From Variovorax atrisoli 110B (GTDB lineage Bacteria; Pseudomonadota; Gammaproteobacteria; Burkholderiales; Burkholderiaceae_C): DNA of 64,000 bases. Both the position numbers and the translations under genes were made by a program. Location: assembly GCF_000382045.1 (NCBI RefSeq), contig NZ_KB907456.1, forward strand, positions 124,001 through 188,000. Reading direction: 5' to 3'. Position 1 is the stretch's first letter. The number at the start of each line of letters is the position of its first letter. Shown here one piece after another: positions 1 to 9,775 of this stretch. The notes beneath the pieces were generated by a model. It worked only from the letters and a program-made list of their open reading frames with translations. It ran no database searches and had not been told where the DNA came from.

Positions 1-106
1 ATTCGGGATGGATGCGTGACAGCGCTGAATGCCTCGAATGTTAGGTTGCGCGAATCGAAACAAAAACCCGAGGACCGACAACGGATAGTTTCTGGATTCG
101 ATCGAA

Positions 107-1009
107 TCAGTCCGTGGCCCGCCGCTCCAGATGTGCCACCAGCAGCTGCGCCGAGTGCGACAGCTCCGTGTCGCCCCGGAAGCAGATCGCGAAGCGCCGC
201 CGCGCCCAGGCGTCCGTCAGCGGCATCAGCCGCAGCCCGAAGGCTTCTGCGAAAGGCCGCGCCACCTCCGCCGGCACCACGCTGATCGCCAGCCCTGCGC
301 GCACCACCCGCAAGGCGGCGTCGAAGTTGGACACCAGCACCCGGTACACCAGCGGCTTGCCGGCCACCGCCGCCTCCCGCGCGAGCATCAGCTGCACGGC
401 GCTCAGCGCCGGCATGCCGACGAATTCGTGGCTCAGCACCTGCTCGAAGCGCACGCTCTCGCGCTGCGCCACCGGATGCGAGGGATGGGCCACCACGGCG
501 AGGTGGTCGCAGCGGTAGTCGCGCCGCTCCAGGCCTTCGAGGTCGGCCGCGTCCCAGCACAGGCCGATGGAGGCGCTGCCCTCGCGGATGCCGCGCACGA
601 TCTCGGGGCTCACGCGCTCTTCCATGTCGACGCGGATGTTGCGGTGCGCCGGGTCCTGCAGGAAGTCGGCCACGTCCTCCGCCAGCGACTCGGCCATGAC
701 CGAGGCCGAGGCCAGGATTCGCACATGCCCGCGCACGCCGCCGGCATAGGCGGCCATGTCGCGCTCGATGCGGTTCACGCTGCCGAGCATCGCGCGGGCG
801 TGCTCCAGCAGCGTCTCTCCGGCCGGGGTGGGCACCACGCCCCGGCGCTTGCGCAGCAGAAGCGGCGTGCCCACGGTTTCCTCCAGCTGGGCCAGCCGCT
901 TGCTGATGGCCGAGCCGACGATGCTGGCCTGCTCGCCGGCGCGCGCGATGCTGCGCGTCTCGCAGACGGCGACGAAGAGGCGAAGCGTGGTGAGGTCGAG
1001 GTCTCGCAT
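107..1009 (-). CDS. LysR family transcriptional regulator
   Basis: A 300-residue protein of normal LysR length. Residues 1-60 form the winged helix-turn-helix (LTTLRLFVAV, then the recognition region AISKRLAQLEE and PTPAGETLLEHAR); about 90-290 is the periplasmic-binding-protein-like effector domain. It is divergent from the HMG-CoA lyase operon, with 103 bases between the starts, so by LysR convention it most likely controls that operon and itself. The gap holds a dyad TTCC-N5-GGAA at 1014-1026, right next to this start. The start is the ATG at 1009, preceded on its strand by a weak purine-rich stretch. The effector cannot be named from sequence; the CoA-linked acid handled by the operon is the natural guess. 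The family is certain, the target inferred. Confidence 0.9.
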   Translation of the reverse strand: MRDLDLTTLRLFVAVCETRSIARAGEQASIVGSAISKRLAQLEETVGTPLLLRKRRGVVPTPAGETLLEHARAMLGSVNRIERDMAAYAGGVRGHVRILASASVMAESLAEDVADFLQDPAHRNIRVDMEERVSPEIVRGIREGSASIGLCWDAADLEGLERRDYRCDHLAVVAHPSHPVAQRESVRFEQVLSHEFVGMPALSAVQLMLAREAAVAGKPLVYRVLVSNFDAALRVVRAGLAISVVPAEVARPFAEAFGLRLMPLTDAWARRRFAICFRGDTELSHSAQLLVAHLERRATD

Positions 1010-1112
1010 GATGTTCCGTTCTGGAATCGGATGGCTTCCAAAATATACCTTCTGAGTCGAATCGGAACTCCTACCATCGATGCCATAGCCAGCATCACCA
1101 CGGAGACAAGAC

Positions 1113-2060
1113 TTGATTCACGCCTTCCTTCCGCCGCGCGCGGTCGTCCGCGAAGTGGGCCTGCGCGACGGCCTCCAGAGCATTGCGCGCGTGCTCTCCA
1201 CCGACCACAAGCTCGAATGGATCCGCGGCGCCCACGCCGCCGGCCAGCGCGAGATCGAGGTCGGCTCCTTCGTGCCGGCGCGGCTGCTGCCGCAGCTGGC
1301 CGACACCGCCGAGCTTCTGGCCTATGCCAAGACGCTGCCCGGCCTCTTCGCCTCGGTGCTGGTGCCCAATCTCAAGGGCGCAGAGCGCGCCATCGATGGC
1401 GGGGCCGACCTGATGGTGGTGCCGCTGTCGGCCAGCCACGCGCACAGCCTGGCCAACCTGCGCAAGACGCCCGACGAGGTGGTGGCCGAGGTCGGCCGCA
1501 TCCGTGCGGCACGCGATGCCGCGGGCTCGAAGACGCTGATCGACGGCGGCGTGGGCACGGCCTTCGGCTGCACGCTGCAGGGCCACGTCGATCCCGAGGA
1601 GGTGCTGCGGCTGATGCAGGCGCTGCTCGATGCCGGCGCCGACCGCGTGAGCCTCGCCGACACCGTGGGCTACGCCGATCCGGCGATGGTGCGCAGCCTG
1701 TTCGAGCGCGCCCTGCGCATCGCGGGCGACCGGCTGTGGTGCGGCCACTTCCACGACACGCGCGGCATGGGGCTCGCGAACGTCTACGCCGCGCTCGAAG
1801 TCGGCATCACCCGCTTCGACGCCTGCCTCGCCGGTATCGGCGGCTGCCCGCACGCGCCCGGCGCCAGCGGCAACGTCGACACGGAAGACCTGGTCTTCAT
1901 GCTCGAGAGCATGAGCGTCGCCACCGGCGTCGACCTGCCGAAGCTGCTCGACCTGCGCGGGCGCGTGGCCGGCTGGCTCGAAGGCGAGACGCTGCAGGGC
2001 ACCGTCTGGCGGGCGGGTTTTCCGAAGACTTTCACGGCCACGGAAGGCGTCGCGGCATGA
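1113..2060 (+). CDS. Hydroxymethylglutaryl-CoA lyase
   Basis: A DRE-TIM metallolyase of 315 residues. HMG-CoA lyase cleaves 3-hydroxy-3-methylglutaryl-CoA to acetoacetate and acetyl-CoA. Visible motifs are the N-terminal REVGLRDGLQSI (catalytic Arg and metal-binding Asp), the GHFHDTRG histidine metal ligands, and the GIGGCPHAPGASGN loop with the catalytic Cys of the HMGL signature. The start is a TTG at 1113 with GGAGA eight bases upstream; no ATG lies near the conserved N terminus. The stop overlaps the next ATG (ATGA), so it is translationally coupled to the CoA-transferase. With a LysR regulator and a Bug receptor the set looks like a catabolic unit for an imported acid rather than leucine degradation, where liu genes would be expected. 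The related citramalyl-CoA lyase activity cannot be excluded. Confidence 0.88.
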   Translation: MIHAFLPPRAVVREVGLRDGLQSIARVLSTDHKLEWIRGAHAAGQREIEVGSFVPARLLPQLADTAELLAYAKTLPGLFASVLVPNLKGAERAIDGGADLMVVPLSASHAHSLANLRKTPDEVVAEVGRIRAARDAAGSKTLIDGGVGTAFGCTLQGHVDPEEVLRLMQALLDAGADRVSLADTVGYADPAMVRSLFERALRIAGDRLWCGHFHDTRGMGLANVYAALEVGITRFDACLAGIGGCPHAPGASGNVDTEDLVFMLESMSVATGVDLPKLLDLRGRVAGWLEGETLQGTVWRAGFPKTFTATEGVAA

Positions 2061-3265
2061 GCACGAGCGATACGCAAGCCAGGCGCCTGCCGCTCGCCGG
2101 CATCCGTGTGGTCGAGTTCACGCACATGGTCATGGGGCCGACCTGCGGCATGGTGCTGGCCGACCTGGGCGCGGAAGTGATCAAGGTCGAGCCCATCGAC
2201 GGCGACCGCACGCGGCACCTGCTGGGCGCGGGCGCGGGCTTCTTCCCGATGTTCAACCGCAACAAGAAGAGCATCGCGCTCGACTTGCGCAATCCCCAGG
2301 GGCTGGAAGCAGCGCTGCGGCTGTGCGTGAGCGCCGACGTGGTGGCGCAGAACTTCAAGCCCGGCACCATGGACAAGTACGGGCTTGGCTACGCCGCGCT
2401 GGGCAAGCTCAACCCCCGCCTCGTGTACGTGGATCACGCGGGCTTCCTGCCCGGCCCCTACGAGCACCGCACCGCGCTCGACGAGGTGGTGCAGATGATG
2501 GGCGGCCTCGCCTACATGACCGGGCGCCCCGGCGATCCGCTGCGCGCGGGCACCAGCGTGAACGACATCATGGGCGGCATGTTCGGCGCCATCGGCGCGA
2601 TCGCCGCGCTGATGCAGCGCATGCAGACCGGCAAGGGGCAGGAGGTGAAGTCCGCGCTGTTCGAGAACAACGTGTTCCTCGTCGGCCAGCACATGCTGCA
2701 GTACGCCATCACCGGCCAGGCGGCCGCGCCGATGCCCGAGCGCATCTCGGCCTGGGCGCTGTACGACGTGTTCACAGTGAAGGACGGCGAGCAGATCTTC
2801 CTGGCCGCGGTGAGCGACGCGCAGTGGAAGACCTTCTGCGACGCACTCGGCTTCGACGACCTGAAGGCCGACCCGGCGCTGGCCACCAACAACGACCGCG
2901 TGCGCATGCGCCCCACGCTGCTGGCCGACCTGCGCCAGCGCCTCGCGCAACGCCCGGCGGCGGAGCTGTCGGCGATCTTCGAGGCGAAGGGCCTGCCGTT
3001 CGCGCCGATCACGCGGCCCGAGGACCTCTACGCCGATCCGCATCTCCAGGCCACGGGCGGCCTCGCCGACATCCGCCTGCCCGACGGCGAACGCGCCGGA
3101 GAGATCGCGCAGACCACGCTCTTTCCGATCACGCTGGACGGCGAGCGGCTGGGTGTGCGGCTGCATCCGCCGACGCTGGGCGAACACACCCGCGAGCTGC
3201 TGGCGGAACTGGGCTATGCACCCGAGCAGGTCGATGCGATGCGAGCCGAATCGGCGGTGGCCTGA
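2057..3265 (+). CDS. CaiB/BaiF (class III) CoA-transferase
   Basis: A 402-residue class III CoA-transferase. The family moves CoA between carboxylic acids through an aspartyl-CoA intermediate, as interlocked dimers. Characteristic segments are GIRVVEFTHMVMGPTCGMVLADLGAEVIKVE at the N terminus (nucleotide-binding fold), NRNKKSIALDL, and the region ALDEVVQMMGGLAYMTG, which carries the candidate catalytic Asp. A C-terminal half follows ending in HPPTLGEHT. Its ATG overlaps the lyase stop by four bases. The likely role is to activate the acid that the lyase then cleaves; 3-hydroxy-3-methylglutarate (meglutol) or a citramalate-like acid would fit. The substrate is inferred from context only. Confidence 0.9.
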   Translation: MSTSDTQARRLPLAGIRVVEFTHMVMGPTCGMVLADLGAEVIKVEPIDGDRTRHLLGAGAGFFPMFNRNKKSIALDLRNPQGLEAALRLCVSADVVAQNFKPGTMDKYGLGYAALGKLNPRLVYVDHAGFLPGPYEHRTALDEVVQMMGGLAYMTGRPGDPLRAGTSVNDIMGGMFGAIGAIAALMQRMQTGKGQEVKSALFENNVFLVGQHMLQYAITGQAAAPMPERISAWALYDVFTVKDGEQIFLAAVSDAQWKTFCDALGFDDLKADPALATNNDRVRMRPTLLADLRQRLAQRPAAELSAIFEAKGLPFAPITRPEDLYADPHLQATGGLADIRLPDGERAGEIAQTTLFPITLDGERLGVRLHPPTLGEHTRELLAELGYAPEQVDAMRAESAVA

Positions 3266-3305
3266 ACAAGGCGCCTCCCCAACCATAAAGAAGAGAGACA
3301 AGACC

Positions 3306-4313
3306 ATGACGACGAACGACACGCCTTCCCTGAAGACCTCCCTGAAGATGAACCGCCGCGCGCTGCTCGGCCTCGGCGCCAGCGCCGCTGCGATGGCCGC
3401 ATGCCCAGCGCTCGCGCAGGGCTCGGACAAGCCCATCCGCCTGATCCTGCCGATCAGCGCCGGCTCGGGCGTGGACACCATCGCGCGCGCCGCAGCGCCC
3501 GCACTGGGCAAGGCCTTCGGCCAGCCGGTGGTGATCGACAACCTGCCGGGCGCGGGCGGCATCACCGGCGCGGCGGCCATCGTCAAGGCGGCGCCGGACG
3601 GGCTCACGCTGGGCATGGTGTCGAACAACCACGTCATCAACCCGGCGGTGTTCAGGAAGATGCCCTTCGACGCGATCAACGACATCACGCCGATCAGCGT
3701 GGTGGGTGCGACGCCGCTGGTGCTGCTGGCCAACCCGAAACTGCCGGCGAAGAACGTGCCCGAGCTGGTCGCGCTGCTTCGCGCGAAGCCGGGCGCCTAC
3801 AACTACGCCTCTTCGGGCAACGGCACCATCATCCACCTCGCAGGCGAGATGTTCATGGACGAGGCCGGCGTGAAGGCGCGGCACATCCCGTACAAGGGCA
3901 CCGGGCCGATGATGACCGACATGATCGGAGGGCAGGTCGAGCTGGGCGTGGTGGCGCTGCCGGCGGTGCAGCAGCACATCAGGAGCGGCGCGCTGCGCGC
4001 CATCGGCCTGTGCGGCGCCCAGCGCTCGCCGGCCGCGCCCGACATTCCCACCATCGCCGAGCAGGGCCTGCCCAACTACGCGGTGGAAGGCTGGTTCGCG
4101 GTGATCGGCCCGGCGAAGATGCAGCCGGCGGATGTGCTGCGCGTGCACGACGCGGTGGTCGCCGCGTTCAACAGCGCCGAGGTGCGCGAGGCGATGGACA
4201 AGCAGGGCAACGTCGTCAGGCCGACGACATCGGAGCAGGCTGCGAGCTACTTCCGCAGCGAGGCCGCGCGCTATGCGGCGCTGGTGAAGAAGGCGAACGT
4301 GACGCTCGAGTAG
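3306..4313 (+). CDS. Tripartite tricarboxylate transporter receptor (Bug family)
   Basis: A 335-residue periplasmic solute receptor of the Bug/TctC family, which is greatly expanded in Burkholderiales. The N terminus MNRRALLGLGASAAAMAACPALAQ is a signal peptide with a twin-arginine-like start and an AXA cleavage site; translation could also begin at the internal ATG at 3348. Mature-protein landmarks are DKPIRLILPISAGSGVDTIAR, the GAGG loop and NYASSGNG, which line the carboxylate-binding cleft in this family. It follows the CoA-transferase by 40 bases, in the same operon. No TctAB membrane subunits are present, which is usual for orphan Bug genes. It probably captures the acid degraded by the two upstream enzymes. 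Confidence 0.9.
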   Translation: MTTNDTPSLKTSLKMNRRALLGLGASAAAMAACPALAQGSDKPIRLILPISAGSGVDTIARAAAPALGKAFGQPVVIDNLPGAGGITGAAAIVKAAPDGLTLGMVSNNHVINPAVFRKMPFDAINDITPISVVGATPLVLLANPKLPAKNVPELVALLRAKPGAYNYASSGNGTIIHLAGEMFMDEAGVKARHIPYKGTGPMMTDMIGGQVELGVVALPAVQQHIRSGALRAIGLCGAQRSPAAPDIPTIAEQGLPNYAVEGWFAVIGPAKMQPADVLRVHDAVVAAFNSAEVREAMDKQGNVVRPTTSEQAASYFRSEAARYAALVKKANVTLE

Positions 4314-4316
4314 GGC

Positions 4317-4637
4317 TCAGGCAGCGCTCGTGAACTTGAGCCCGACGATGCCGGCCACGATCAGCGCGACGCACGCGAGCCGCGCCGCATTGGCCGGCTC
4401 GCCGAACAGCACGATGCCCAGCACCACGGTGCCCACCGCGCCGATGCCGGTCCACACCGCATAGGCCGTGCCCACCGGCAGCGAGCGCATCGCCCAGCCC
4501 AGCAGCACCACGCTGAGCACCATCGAGATCGCGGTGCCCACCGACGGCCAGAACCTGGTGAAGCCCTCGGTGTACTTGAGGCCGATGGCCCAGCCCGTCT
4601 CCAGCAGGCCTGCGATGAACAACACGATCCACGCCAT
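4317..4637 (-). CDS. SugE/Gdx-type small multidrug resistance exporter
   Basis: A 106-residue SMR protein with four membrane segments. The conserved membrane Glu is E13 (GLLETGW), and the segments WAIGLKY and [14 protein letters not shown] are typical of the SugE/Gdx branch rather than the EmrE/Qac branch. Gdx proteins export guanidinium in exchange for protons, as dual-topology dimers. It is the third gene of a minus-strand operon after a Bcr/CflA pump and an HPP-CBS protein, starting 18 bases after the HPP stop. There is no room for, and no sign of, a guanidine riboswitch directly upstream, so control must come from elsewhere. Its C-terminal stop is three bases from the convergent Bug gene. 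Confidence 0.9.
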   Translation of the reverse strand: MAWIVLFIAGLLETGWAIGLKYTEGFTRFWPSVGTAISMVLSVVLLGWAMRSLPVGTAYAVWTGIGAVGTVVLGIVLFGEPANAARLACVALIVAGIVGLKFTSAA

Positions 4638-4655
4638 TTGCGTGCTCCTTTCGCT

Positions 4656-5789
4656 TCAGTTTTCCGGCCGCACGGCGCGGTAGAGGGCGCGCACGAAATC
4701 CGACTGGGTGATCATCCCGGCCAGCCGCTTCTCGTCGTCGATGATGGGAATGTGGTGGTGCCCACCCTCGGAGAAGAGCGGCACCAGGTCGACCACCGGC
4801 CGGTCGGCGCTGGCCACGCGCACCTGGCGCGTCATGATCTGGCCCACCACCTCGGGCTTGCTCGACATCACGGTGCGCGTCGCGCGGATCAGGTCGCGCA
4901 GCCTGGCCGCGATGCCTTCGTGGTGCTGCAGGTCGAGCTGGCGGAAGAAGTCGGCCTGCGTGACGATGCCCACCACGCGGCGCGTGCGGTCGGTTACGGG
5001 CAGGGCCTTGATGCGGCGCTCGTGCATCAGCGCCCAGGCTTCCTGCAGCGGCGTGCCGAACTCCACCGAGACGGGCTGCTTCGACATGATGTCGGCGCAG
5101 CTCAGCGTCCCCAGGCGGCGCTTGTACGACTCCAGCTCGGTCTCGCGGATCAGCGATTCGAGATCGTCGCGGCTGATGTCGAGCACCTGGTTGTAGCGTC
5201 CGAGCACGGCGTCGATGTCGGCCTGGCTGAAGCGCGCATCCGGGCCCGGCGGGCGCGCCGCCACCTGCACGTGCGGATAGCGCCGCCCGGTCAGCGTGTT
5301 GTAGACCACGCCCGCCAGCACCAGCAGCAGCGAGTTGGTGAAGAAGGGGAAGAGCGCCGACGAGAAATGCGTGGTGTGCGTCAGCACCGCAAGCAGCGCT
5401 GCGGCGCCGCCGGGCGGGTGCAGGCAGCGCGCGCTGAACATCAGGCCGATGGCGCCCGCCACGGCGACGGCGGCGGCGAGCTCGGGGCTCGGAATCCAGT
5501 TGGCCGCTGCGATGCCCACCACCGCCGACAGCGTGTTGCCGCCGATCACCGGCCAGGGCTGCGCCAGCGGACTTGCCGGCACCGCGAACACCAGCACCGC
5601 GCTCGCGCCCAGCGGCGCGATCAGCCAGACCGATGCATGCAGGGGGCCGGCCAGCCAGTGCGACAGCAGTGCGGCGAGCAGCAGGCCGATGCCCGCGCCC
5701 ACGACGGCGCGCAGCCGCTCGCGCGCATCGACGGTGGTGCGGCCCGGCAGCCAGGCCCGCGCGTGGGTGAGGAGGGCCTCGAGGCGCAT
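4656..5789 (-). CDS. HPP family membrane protein with two CBS domains
   Basis: A 377-residue protein. The N-terminal half is a four-helix HPP membrane domain, with the segment FSARCLHPPGGAAALLAV carrying the His-Pro-Pro motif. The C-terminal half has two CBS repeats (about 235-290, CADIMSKQPVSVEFGTPLQEA, and 310-370, VVGQIMTRQVRVASADRPV), each ending in the typical GIVTQADF / GMITQSDF strand. HPP proteins have been linked to nitrite transport in plants and cyanobacteria; CBS pairs usually sense adenine nucleotides. The start is the ATG at 5789; longer extension in this frame is antisense-type noise over the MFS gene. It starts eight bases after the stop of the upstream pump. Substrate unknown. 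Confidence 0.87.
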   Translation of the reverse strand: MRLEALLTHARAWLPGRTTVDARERLRAVVGAGIGLLLAALLSHWLAGPLHASVWLIAPLGASAVLVFAVPASPLAQPWPVIGGNTLSAVVGIAAANWIPSPELAAAVAVAGAIGLMFSARCLHPPGGAAALLAVLTHTTHFSSALFPFFTNSLLLVLAGVVYNTLTGRRYPHVQVAARPPGPDARFSQADIDAVLGRYNQVLDISRDDLESLIRETELESYKRRLGTLSCADIMSKQPVSVEFGTPLQEAWALMHERRIKALPVTDRTRRVVGIVTQADFFRQLDLQHHEGIAARLRDLIRATRTVMSSKPEVVGQIMTRQVRVASADRPVVDLVPLFSEGGHHHIPIIDDEKRLAGMITQSDFVRALYRAVRPEN

Positions 5790-5797
5790 GCTCGCCC

Positions 5798-7033
5798 TCA
5801 GCCCTCGTGCGCCACCTTCCGCCCGATGTCGGGCCAGCGCCCGTGCAGCCACACCCAGGCGACGAGGCCGATGCCCAGCATGCCCATGGAGGTCAGCGCC
5901 AGCGCGAGCGTGGAATGCATCACCAGCGGCGCCACCGCGCCGGCCACGATGCCGTTGGCGGTGGAGCCGATCACCGCCTGCAGCGACGAGGCCATGCCGC
6001 GGCGCTCGGGGTGCAGGTCGAGCACCAGCAGCGTGACCACCGGCACCATCAGCGCCCATCCGAAGGCGAACACCGCCAGCGGCCACAGCGCCCAGGCCAC
6101 GTGCGCCTGGAAGAAGGTGTTGGCCACCACGTTGACCACCGAGGTGGCCAGCATGATGACGAAGCCGTCGCGGATCTGCCGCTTGGGCGCCACCTTGCCG
6201 GCCATGCGCCCGCTGGCGCGCGCGCCAAGCATGATGCCCCCGATGGTCAGCAGGAAGAACCAGAAGAACTGCTGCGGCTGCAGCGCGAGGTGGTCGCCCA
6301 GGAAGGCCGGCGCGGCCAGCACGTAGAGGAACATGCCGTTGAAGGGCACGCCGCTGGCGAAGGCCAGCAGCAGAAAGCGCGGGTCGGAGCACAGGCTCCA
6401 GTAGCCGCGCATCAGGTGCCGCACCTGGAAGGGCTGGCGATGGTCCTTGTGCAGCGTCTCGGGCAGCAGCTTGTAGTTGGCCGCGAACAGCACCACGCCC
6501 ACCGCCACCAGGAACCAGAACACCGCGTGCCAGCCCGCATGCACGAAGAGGAAGCCGCCCACGATGGGCGCGATGGCCGGCGCGACGCCGAAGTAGATCG
6601 TGACCTGGCTCATCACCCGCTGCGCCTCGGCCGGCGGGAACATGTCGCGGATCACCGCGCGCGAGACCACGATGCCCGCGCCGGTCGACAGGCCCTGCAG
6701 CCCGCGGAACAGCACCAGCTGCGTGATGTTCTGCGAGAGCGCGCAGCCCAGCGAGGCCAGCGTGAACACCGCCAGGCCCCAAAGCACCACGGGGCGGCGG
6801 CCGAAGCTGTCGGACAGCGCACCGTGGAACAGGTTCATGAACGCGAAGCCGAAGAGGTAGGCCGAGAGCGTCTGCTGCATCTCGGCCGGCGTCGCGCCGA
6901 TGGAGCGCGCGATGCCCGAGAAGGCCGGTATGTAGGTGTCGATGGAGAAGGGCCCGAGCATGCCCAGCACGGCCAGCAGCACGGCAAGCGCCCAGCGCGG
7001 GGCCTGCCAGAGTTTGTCTGCGTCGGGATTCAT
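5798..7033 (-). CDS. Bcr/CflA family multidrug efflux MFS transporter
   Basis: A 411-residue, twelve-helix major facilitator of the Bcr/CflA (DHA1) group. The N terminus [13 protein letters not shown] has the acidic residue typical of drug/proton antiporters, followed by the loop motif [14 protein letters not shown] between helices 2 and 3 and the antiporter motif around [10 protein letters not shown]. Family members export bicyclomycin, chloramphenicol or peptides. It is the first gene of the minus-strand operon MFS / HPP-CBS / SugE. No adjacent regulator is seen, and the 54 bases before the start hold no convincing operator. Substrate not predictable. Confidence 0.9.
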   Translation of the reverse strand: MNPDADKLWQAPRWALAVLLAVLGMLGPFSIDTYIPAFSGIARSIGATPAEMQQTLSAYLFGFAFMNLFHGALSDSFGRRPVVLWGLAVFTLASLGCALSQNITQLVLFRGLQGLSTGAGIVVSRAVIRDMFPPAEAQRVMSQVTIYFGVAPAIAPIVGGFLFVHAGWHAVFWFLVAVGVVLFAANYKLLPETLHKDHRQPFQVRHLMRGYWSLCSDPRFLLLAFASGVPFNGMFLYVLAAPAFLGDHLALQPQQFFWFFLLTIGGIMLGARASGRMAGKVAPKRQIRDGFVIMLATSVVNVVANTFFQAHVAWALWPLAVFAFGWALMVPVVTLLVLDLHPERRGMASSLQAVIGSTANGIVAGAVAPLVMHSTLALALTSMGMLGIGLVAWVWLHGRWPDIGRKVAHEG

Positions 7034-7087
7034 GGTCAGGGTTGCTCCATTGTTCTTATTGCATGTACCGCAGGTATTGCGAGTACC

Positions 7088-7113
7088 AAAAAAGAAAGCG
7101 CCCTTGCGGGCGC
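7088..7113 (-). terminator. Intrinsic terminator of rpoD
   Basis: On the minus strand a six-pair stem GCGCCC/GGGCGC closed by a four-base loop is followed by a T-rich run (7088-7097 on the plus strand is A-rich). It lies 32 bases past the rpoD stop and before the MFS gene. Confidence 0.85.
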
Positions 7114-7144
7114 CTCCTCGTCGGGGAAATACCGGGAGACCGGA

Positions 7145-9478
<2,334 letters not shown>

Positions 9479-9753
9479 ACGACCTCGTTACGACAAGAAA
9501 AGACAAGCGGAATCACAGATGCACCGTCGCACGGACGGCGCCACCGAGCCCGTGCACAGGCACGGACTGGAAACAAATGGGAAAGAGGAAGTGATTCCTC
9601 AACAGGCAAGATGTCGGGCGAACATTTGGTGTGCAGTCCTTGCGGTTATTGGCCCTTTCCGCCGGAATCTACCGTTGGAGTGCATTGCGCTGGGGGCCGG
9701 CCCGGAGGTGCTGCTGTCGCTCTTGCCTAATTTCGCCAGTTGCGAAGCCCTAC

Positions 9754-9759
9754 ATTATA
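9754..9759 (-). promoter_or_regulatory. -10 box of the rpoD promoter
   Basis: Minus strand reads TATAAT at 9759-9754, sixteen bases past the dnaG stop. This would give a leader of about 270 bases before the rpoD ATG. No ideal -35 sits at 17 bases; TTGAAA lies 14 bases upstream, inside the end of dnaG. The -10 is a perfect consensus match, the -35 uncertain. Confidence 0.6.
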
Positions 9760-9775
9760 GCGTGTTGCGCAAATT

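Noticed and set aside
95-108. Perfect 14-base palindrome GATTCGATCGAATC at the end of the LysR gene
   Set aside because: It overlaps the stop codon and is far from any start; with one copy I cannot separate it from chance.
131-3265. Very long plus-strand open frame of 1044 codons
   Set aside because: Only its 3' part from 2057 is a real gene (CoA-transferase). The rest is a shadow over the lysR and lyase genes, with Arg/His/Ala-rich nonsense typical of high-GC frames.
4638-4655. Guanidine riboswitch before sugE
   Set aside because: Only 18 bases separate sugE from the upstream gene, and no aptamer-like motif is seen there or in the short region before the MFS gene.
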